Source of the DNA: Roseomonas sp. E05
GTDB lineage: Bacteria; Pseudomonadota; Alphaproteobacteria; Acetobacterales; Acetobacteraceae
NCBI RefSeq assembly: GCF_030063475.1
Contig: NZ_JASIRT010000006.1
Span: 1 to 64,000 of the forward strand
DNA: 64,000 nucleotides
Direction of reading: 5' to 3'
Notes under the pieces: generated by a model
What the model was told of the DNA's origin: nothing
Database searches by the model: none
The model's input: the letters and a program-made list of their open reading frames with translations, nothing else
In this document: piece after piece, positions 58,197 through 64,000 of the stretch
Layout of the letters: every line of letters begins with the position of its first letter
Numbering within the stretch: the first letter of the stretch is position 1
Made by a program: the position numbers and the translations under genes

Positions 58197-59035
58197 GCGC
58201 GGCGCGGAATGTCGCTGGCCACGAAGTCGCGCAGGGCGGCATCCACCTGCGGCATCACGCCGAACCAGGCGGCGAAGCCCGGCCGCGCCTGGTGCAGCAG
58301 CATGCCGAGCCCGTCCACCCCGCGCAGGCCGCGCGCGCGGGCGGCGGCGAGCAGCGGCGTCTCCAGCGGCACGTAGACGGCATCGGCCACCACGGCAGGG
58401 GTGGGCAGGGGAGCGAGATCGATCTCCAGCGGCGGCTGACCGGCCATGCCGAGGCTGGTGGCGTTCACCAGCAGAGCGGCGCCCTCCAGCGGCGGTGCCG
58501 TGGCGACTTCCACCGGTCCGCCCAATGCCCTGGCGAGGGCCTCGGCGCGTTCGGTGTTCCGGTTGACGATGGTCAGGCGCGGGCATCCGGCATCCAGCAG
58601 CGCGGCGGCAATGGCGCGCGCCGCCCCGCCGGCCCCCAGCAGCACGGCCGGCCCGTCGCTGGCCTGCCAGCCGGGCGCCTGCTCGCGCACACTTTCCAGG
58701 AAGCCGAATCCGTCGGTGTTGGAGCCCAGGATGCGCCCTTCGCGGAAGACCAGCGTGTTCACCGCCCCGGCGCGGCGGGCGCTCTCCTCCAGCGTGTCGC
58801 AGAGGGCGAAGGCGGCCTCCTTGTGGGGGATGGTGACGTTCGCTCCCTGGAAGCCCAGCGTCACCAGGGCGCGGACGGCGGCGGCGAAATCCTCCGGCCG
58901 CACCGGCAACGGCACATAGGTGCCGTCGATGCCGTGCCGCTCCAGCCAGGTGCCGTGCAGCCGCGGGGAGCGGGAATGGGCGACGGGCCAGCCGAGCACG
59001 CCCGCCAGTTTCGCCTTGCCGGAGAGGATCACCAT
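58193..59035 (-). CDS. aroE: Shikimate dehydrogenase
   Basis: AroE reduces 3-dehydroshikimate to shikimate with NADPH in aromatic amino acid synthesis. The 280-residue product has the substrate motif [10 protein letters not shown], the catalytic Lys in [21 protein letters not shown] and the nucleotide loop GAGGAARAI. It is the first gene of aroE–coaE–dnaQ. The upstream region contains repeat copy B (59085–59211), shared with divergent gshB. Confidence 0.96.
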   Translation of the reverse strand: MVILSGKAKLAGVLGWPVAHSRSPRLHGTWLERHGIDGTYVPLPVRPEDFAAAVRALVTLGFQGANVTIPHKEAAFALCDTLEESARRAGAVNTLVFREGRILGSNTDGFGFLESVREQAPGWQASDGPAVLLGAGGAARAIAAALLDAGCPRLTIVNRNTERAEALARALGGPVEVATAPPLEGAALLVNATSLGMAGQPPLEIDLAPLPTPAVVADAVYVPLETPLLAAARARGLRGVDGLGMLLHQARPGFAAWFGVMPQVDAALRDFVASDIPRRA

Positions 59036-59084
59036 ACCGGCATGAATCCGCTGCGCGGGCCTTGCGGTCAATAAGCAAGGCTGA

Positions 59085-59211
59085 GGGAATGAATTCCCCC
59101 AGACCCCCTTCTTTTTTCTTCGGGCTTTCACGCCGGCGGTGAGGCGGGCGCCAAACGGACAGAAAAAAGATGGGCCAAACCTATGGGCTTGGCGGGGGAA
59201 TTCCTTCCCCC
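59085..59211. repeat. Dispersed inverted-repeat element, copy B
   Basis: The left hairpin is GGGAAT–GA–ATTCCC (59085–59098) and the right hairpin GGGGGAA–TTCC–TTCCCCC (59194–59211). Inward are CCCCCTTCTTTTTTCT-type (from 59104) and GGACAGAAAAAAGA (59157–59170) tracts. The ends and tracts match copy A at 23948–24142. The 60-base middle differs, and the right half has an extra segment with ATGGGC twice. It sits between the divergent aroE and gshB starts, not after a gene. Confidence 0.65.
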
Positions 59212-59296
59212 GACCTTCTCCCGCGCCATCCCCTCTGGCATTCCGCGTCGGCCGATGCCACCACTCTCCGCCAGAGAGAGACAGACGGAGCGTTCC

Positions 59297-60241
59297 ATGG
59301 CGCGGGCATTGAAGGTGGCGGTCCAGATGGACCCCATCGAGAGCATCAACATCGACGCCGACAGCACTTTCGCGCTGATGCTGGAGGCGCAGGCACGCGG
59401 CCACCAGCTCTGGTTCTATCTGGTGAAGAACCTGACGCTGGCTTCGGGCAAGGTGCTGGCGCGGATGCAGCCGGTCGAGGTGCGGCGCGAGAAGGGCAAC
59501 CACTTCACCCTGGGCGAGGCGGCCGAGCACGACCTCTCCGGCATGGACGTGGTGCTGATGCGGCAGGACCCGCCCTTCGACATGGCCTATATCACGGCCA
59601 CGCACATCCTGGAGCACATCCACCCCAAGACGCTGGTGGTGAACGACCCGGTGCATGTCCGCAACGCGCCGGAGAAGCTGTTCGTGATGCACTTCCCGGA
59701 CCTGATGCCGGAGACGATGATCACCCACGACCCTCTGGAGGTCCGGAAGTTCCGCGAGAAGCACGGGGATATCATCGTCAAGCCGCTTTTCGCCAACGGT
59801 GGCGCCGGGGTGTTCCACCTGCGCCCCGAGGACGGCAACCTCAACGCCCTGCTGGAGCTTTATGCCGAGCGCTCCCGCGAGCCGCTGATGATCCAGAAAT
59901 ACGTCCCGGCCGTGCGGCAGGGCGACAAGCGCATCATCCTGGTTGATGGCGAGCCGATGGGCGCCATCAACCGTGTCCCGGCGAGCGGGGAGAGCCGCTC
60001 CAACATGCATGTCGGCGGCCGGCCCGAGGCGGTGAAGCTGACCGAGCGGGACAGGGAGATCTGCGCCCGCATCGGGCCGGAGCTGAAGGCGCGGGGGCTG
60101 ATCTTCGTCGGCATCGACGTGATCGGCGACTACCTCACCGAGATCAACGTCACCTCGCCCACCGGCCTGCAGGAGATCGCCCGCTTCGACGGCGTGAACC
60201 TCGAAAAGGCGATCTGGGACGCGATCGAGGCCCGGCGCTGA
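59297..60241 (+). CDS. gshB: Glutathione synthase
   Basis: GshB joins gamma-glutamylcysteine and glycine with ATP. The 314-residue ATP-grasp product has the opening [62 protein letters not shown] and the metal-binding end [22 protein letters not shown] 59297 is preceded by ACGGAG; a longer in-frame start lies in the repeat element. A strong hairpin follows the stop. Confidence 0.96.
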   Translation: MARALKVAVQMDPIESINIDADSTFALMLEAQARGHQLWFYLVKNLTLASGKVLARMQPVEVRREKGNHFTLGEAAEHDLSGMDVVLMRQDPPFDMAYITATHILEHIHPKTLVVNDPVHVRNAPEKLFVMHFPDLMPETMITHDPLEVRKFREKHGDIIVKPLFANGGAGVFHLRPEDGNLNALLELYAERSREPLMIQKYVPAVRQGDKRIILVDGEPMGAINRVPASGESRSNMHVGGRPEAVKLTERDREICARIGPELKARGLIFVGIDVIGDYLTEINVTSPTGLQEIARFDGVNLEKAIWDAIEARR

Positions 60242-60250
60242 GCCGGGCCT

Positions 60251-60281
60251 GGCCGGGGAGGGCGGTGTGCCCTCCCCGGCC
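60251..60281. terminator. Bidirectional hairpin between gshB and the YeiH-type gene
   Basis: A perfect 13-pair stem (60251–60263 with 60269–60281) with a five-base loop lies between two convergent genes, nine bases after the gshB stop and five before the end of the minus-strand gene. It has no T run but is very stable. Confidence 0.65.
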
Positions 60282-60286
60282 GGGTC

Positions 60287-61336
60287 TCAGGCGGTGCCGA
60301 GCAGCCGGATCAGGCCGAGACTCACCGCACCAAGTGCCAGCAGCGACAGCACCACCGTGGCCGAGACGCGCCCGCCGGCCCGCGCCACCACCCGCACATC
60401 CACCCCGAGGCCGAGCGCGGCCATGGCCAGCACCGTCAGGATGCCGGTGATGGAGGCGAGCGGCGCCAGCAGGGCCTCCGGGATGACGCCCAGGGCGCGC
60501 AGCACGGCCAGTGCGACGAAGCCGATGATGAACCAGGGCACCAGCTTGGCAAGGCCAGGGCGCTTGCTGCGGCCCTCCTGCCGGCCATCCACCAGGGACA
60601 AGGCCAGAACCACGGGGCCGAGCATGAGCACCCGCACCAGCTTGACCAGCGTGCCCATCTGCACTGCGAGCGTGCCGACCGGCGCGGTGGCGGCCAGCAC
60701 CTGCGGCACGGCATAGACCGTCAGCCCGGCCAGCACGCCGTACTGCAGCTGGCTGAGGCCGAAGAGCGGCATCAGCAGCGGCAGGCTCAGCACCATCACC
60801 ACGCCGAGCACTGCGGTGAAGGCGATGGAGGCGGCGACGTCCTTCGCCTGTGCGCCGATCACCGGCGCCACCGCGGCGATGGCGGAGTTGCCGCAGATCG
60901 AGTTCCCGCAGGCCACCAGCACCGCCATGTGCCGGGGCAGGCCGAAGGCGCGCCCGATGCCATAGCTGAATACGATGGAGAGCGTCACCACCACGGCGAT
61001 GCCGAGAATCAGCGCCGGCCCGGCCGCCAGCATCGCCGTGAGGCTGAGCGAGGCACCGAGCAGCATGACCGCCACCTCCAGCAGCGTCTTGGCGCTGAAG
61101 GCGATGCCGGGCGCCGTGGCCTTGGGCGGCGCCCAAAGGCTGCGCAAAACTGTGCCGACCAGGATGGCGAGCACCAGCGGCTCAAGCCAGGCATGGCCGA
61201 ACAGTGCCTCCTCCATCCTTGCGAGCACAACCGCCACCGCGGAGACGCCGGCGCAGAGCACGACGCCCGGTACGAGCTCCCGCAGCTTGCGGGCCAGCGT
61301 CGGTGGGGCGTGGGTATGGGCGGTGGAGGATGGCAT
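60287..61336 (-). CDS. YeiH/YadS family putative sulfate exporter
   Basis: This is an inner-membrane transporter of the UPF0324 family. The 349-residue product has about ten hydrophobic helices and the conserved ACGNSICGNSAIAAVAPVIGA motif near the middle, plus LGASLSLTAMLAAG and GLGVDVRVVARAGGR. The substrate assignment to sulfate or a related anion is family-level and unproven. I used ATG 61336 (MPSSTAHTH). It is divergent from a LysR gene, the same pairing as yeiH/yeiE in Escherichia coli, so the regulator probably controls it. Confidence 0.88.
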   Translation of the reverse strand: MPSSTAHTHAPPTLARKLRELVPGVVLCAGVSAVAVVLARMEEALFGHAWLEPLVLAILVGTVLRSLWAPPKATAPGIAFSAKTLLEVAVMLLGASLSLTAMLAAGPALILGIAVVVTLSIVFSYGIGRAFGLPRHMAVLVACGNSICGNSAIAAVAPVIGAQAKDVAASIAFTAVLGVVMVLSLPLLMPLFGLSQLQYGVLAGLTVYAVPQVLAATAPVGTLAVQMGTLVKLVRVLMLGPVVLALSLVDGRQEGRSKRPGLAKLVPWFIIGFVALAVLRALGVIPEALLAPLASITGILTVLAMAALGLGVDVRVVARAGGRVSATVVLSLLALGAVSLGLIRLLGTA

Positions 61337-61386
61337 CGGGGAGACTCGTGCGTTGCAGGGATGTGGCAGAGGATGACAGTGGCGAT

Positions 61387-61426
61387 CCGTTCGATCCAAC
61401 GCGTTGCTCTTGTCGTTCCGTTCGAT
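61387..61426. promoter_or_regulatory. Candidate LysR operator between the transporter and regulator genes
   Basis: CCGTTCGAT occurs twice, at 61387–61395 and 61418–61426, with starts 31 bases apart, close to three helical turns. A 10-base palindrome CAACGCGTTG (61397–61406) lies between. They are in the 104-base divergent spacer and next to the lysR ATG. This spacing would suit a LysR tetramer; binding is inference. Confidence 0.4.
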
Positions 61427-61440
61427 AAAACTGATGGGTC

Positions 61441-62319
61441 ATGACCCTGGAGCAACTCCGCATCTTCCTGGCTGTCGCCGAGCGCGAGCACGTGACCCGT
61501 GCGGCCGAGGCGCTTCACCTGACGCAATCCGCCGTCAGCGCCGCCATCCGCGCATTGGAGGCGCGGCATGGCATCACCCTCTTTCACCGCGTCGGGCGCC
61601 GCATCGAATTGACGGAGGATGGCCGAATCTTCCAGACCGAGGCGGCCGCCGTGCTGGCGCGCGCCGATGCGGCGGAACTGGTGCTCTCGGAACTGGGCGG
61701 CGCGCTGCGCGGAACCTTGCGCATCCAGGCCAGTCAGACCATCGCCTCCTACTGGCTCCCGCCGCTGCTGGTGCGGTTCCGCGCCGCCTGCCCCGGCGTG
61801 GCGGTCGAGGTGGGGGCGGGCAACACGCGCAGCGTGGCTCAGGCGGTGCTGGACGGCGTGGCGGAACTGGGCCTGGTCGAGGGCGAGGTGGATGACCCTG
61901 CCTTGGCGCAGACGGTGCTGGCGCGCGATCAGCTCATCGTGGTGGTGGGGCCGCGCCATCCCTGGGCAGCGCAGGGGCCGATCGCCCCGGCGCGCCTGCC
62001 GGAGACGCCCTGGATCATGCGCGAGGCAGGCTCCGGCACGCGCGCGGCCTTCGAGCAACTGCTCCCGGCATGGAGGCTGGCGCCCGAGGCCCTGACCATC
62101 GCGCTTGAACTCCCCAGCAATGAGGCGGTGCTGGCCGCGGTGGAGGCGGATGGCGGCGCCACGGTCGTGTCGGAACGCGCGGCGGGGCCGCATCTGGGCG
62201 CGGGGTTGCTGGTGCGGGCACAGGTCACGCTGCCGCCGCGCAGCTTCAAGGCGCTGCGGCACAAGGAGCGCTACGCCAGCCGCGCCTCGCGCGCGCTGCT
62301 GGAGCTGGCACTCCGGTAA
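61441..62319 (+). CDS. LysR family transcriptional regulator
   Basis: The 292-residue product has the LysR winged helix-turn-helix at residues 3–62 (LEQLRIFLAVAEREHVTRAAEALHLTQSAVSAAIRALE) and a periplasmic-binding-protein-like effector domain (about 88–290) with LRIQASQTIASYWLPPLL. It resembles YeiE/CysB-like regulators by position and start. It is divergent from the YeiH-type transporter gene 104 bases away and probably regulates it. ATG 61441 follows a TGATGGGTC stretch without a clear ribosome site. The ftsB end is ten bases after its stop. Confidence 0.93.
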   Translation: MTLEQLRIFLAVAEREHVTRAAEALHLTQSAVSAAIRALEARHGITLFHRVGRRIELTEDGRIFQTEAAAVLARADAAELVLSELGGALRGTLRIQASQTIASYWLPPLLVRFRAACPGVAVEVGAGNTRSVAQAVLDGVAELGLVEGEVDDPALAQTVLARDQLIVVVGPRHPWAAQGPIAPARLPETPWIMREAGSGTRAAFEQLLPAWRLAPEALTIALELPSNEAVLAAVEADGGATVVSERAAGPHLGAGLLVRAQVTLPPRSFKALRHKERYASRASRALLELALR

Positions 62320-62329
62320 GGAGATGGGA

Positions 62330-62653
62330 TCAGAACAGGCGGTGGCCGTTGCCGTAAGGCACCACCAGCTCGTCCTTGCCGACCATGTTCAGCAGGGCGC
62401 GGGCGCGTTCGTCGAGCTGGTCGCGGTCAATGCGGTCACCGCGCAGACCGGCCACCTTGCGTTCCATGGAGTCGCGCTCGGCCTCGGCCTCCACCAGGGA
62501 AACCTTGGCGGCGGCGATCTCGACAGCCTTGGCCTCGCGCGCCAGCGAGCCGACGCGTGGGCCATGCACCGCATACCAGGCGAAGTGCCAGATCAGCCCC
62601 GCAAAGACCAGCGGCAGCCAGAGCACCTGGACCATTCGCTTGATGGCGCGCAT
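62330..62653 (-). CDS. ftsB: Cell division protein FtsB (septum formation initiator)
   Basis: FtsB is a bitopic inner-membrane protein that links FtsL and FtsQ in the divisome. The 107-residue product has one helix at about 9–27 (VLWLPLVFAGLIWHFAWYAV), a coiled coil (about 38–70), and the DivIC-like end DERARALLNMVGKDELVVPYG. I chose ATG 62653, which has a GGGACGA site and gives the family length; GTG 62686 would add 11 residues. Position downstream of eno is the usual order. Confidence 0.9.
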   Translation of the reverse strand: MRAIKRMVQVLWLPLVFAGLIWHFAWYAVHGPRVGSLAREAKAVEIAAAKVSLVEAEAERDSMERKVAGLRGDRIDRDQLDERARALLNMVGKDELVVPYGNGHRLF

Positions 62654-62768
62654 CGAGTCGTCCCATACCGCAAGAAACGCAGGCACTTAACGGCAGGAGC
62701 ACGGCGCGCCGCAAGGGTTGCTTCAAGAATCCAGGCGCTTTGTCACTGTGGCGTGGCGCGCCGGACAC

Positions 62769-62797
62769 GCGGGGGAGGGCGCAGGCCCATCCCCCGC
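62769..62797 (-). terminator. Hairpin downstream of eno
   Basis: GCGGGGGA (62769–62776) pairs with TCCCCCGC (62790–62797), and an inner GGGC–GCCC stem extends it. It lies just after the eno stop on the minus strand and before ftsB. There is no T run, so it may reduce rather than stop read-through into ftsB. Confidence 0.45.
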
Positions 62798-62803
62798 AGC
62801 CGT

Positions 62804-64000
<1,197 letters not shown>

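Noticed and set aside
59183-59296. An upstream extension of gshB starting at 59183
   Set aside because: The extra 38 residues read the right part of repeat copy B, and the conserved GshB N-terminus with a ribosome site starts at 59297.

Overview
The window is high-GC chromosomal DNA from an alphaproteobacterium. The best fit is Acetobacteraceae, Roseomonas-like. The evidence is conserved gene order and protein type: hup–tRNA-Val–tRNA-Asp–nuoA..N–birA–rnj–proS–lol–dnaE, rpsB–tsf–pyrH–frr–uppS–cdsA–dxr–rseP–bamA–skp–lpxD–fabZ–lpxA–lpxI, a short insert-less ProRS, LpxI instead of LpxH, and a group I BirA without an HTH domain. The genus is inference; the class is well supported. Almost all of the window is core housekeeping DNA. 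I see no rRNA, CRISPR array, prophage or intact insertion sequence.

Layout. 1–1005: the terminator of an upstream gene, an HU gene with its own promoter and terminator, then tRNA-Val(TAC) and tRNA-Asp(GTC). 1186–16430: the complete 14-gene complex I operon (nuoA–N), tightly coupled by 4-base or 8-base overlaps, with birA overlapping nuoN. 16431–16915: an unexplained gap. 16916–27649: RNase J, an inverted acyltransferase gene that breaks the usual order, a small DUF1467 membrane protein, a structured leader, ProRS, the lipoprotein-releasing LolC/LolD pair, a repeat element and the replicative polymerase DnaE. 27711–29774: a chemoreceptor on the minus strand.

30064–43939 holds translation and envelope biogenesis: rpsB–tsf, then from one good promoter pyrH, frr, uppS, cdsA, dxr, rseP, bamA, skp, lpxD, fabZ, lpxA and lpxI. 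These genes together make nucleotides, recycle ribosomes, supply undecaprenyl and isoprenoid precursors and phospholipid, process membrane proteins, assemble outer-membrane proteins and start lipid A. gloA follows where lpxB often sits. 44412–45807 (minus) holds a hydrolase that appears to have lost its catalytic triad and a thioesterase. 45928–47941 is minCDE. 48193–54707 (minus) is tamA–tamB and, separately, a MarR regulator with a 61-residue coiled-coil partner.

54733–64000: an M20 amidohydrolase, an aldo/keto reductase, the minus-strand aroE–coaE–dnaQ operon, a second copy of the repeat element, gshB, a YeiH-type transporter divergent from its LysR regulator, and ftsB downstream of a 5'-truncated enolase that runs off the window.

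No new multi-gene system stands out. The items most worth a second look are the two copies of a G-rich hairpin repeat (23948–24142 and 59085–59211), the triad-less hydrolase, the missing gene between birA and rnj, the multi-hairpin region before proS, the His-rich tail on NuoJ and the small MarR partner.
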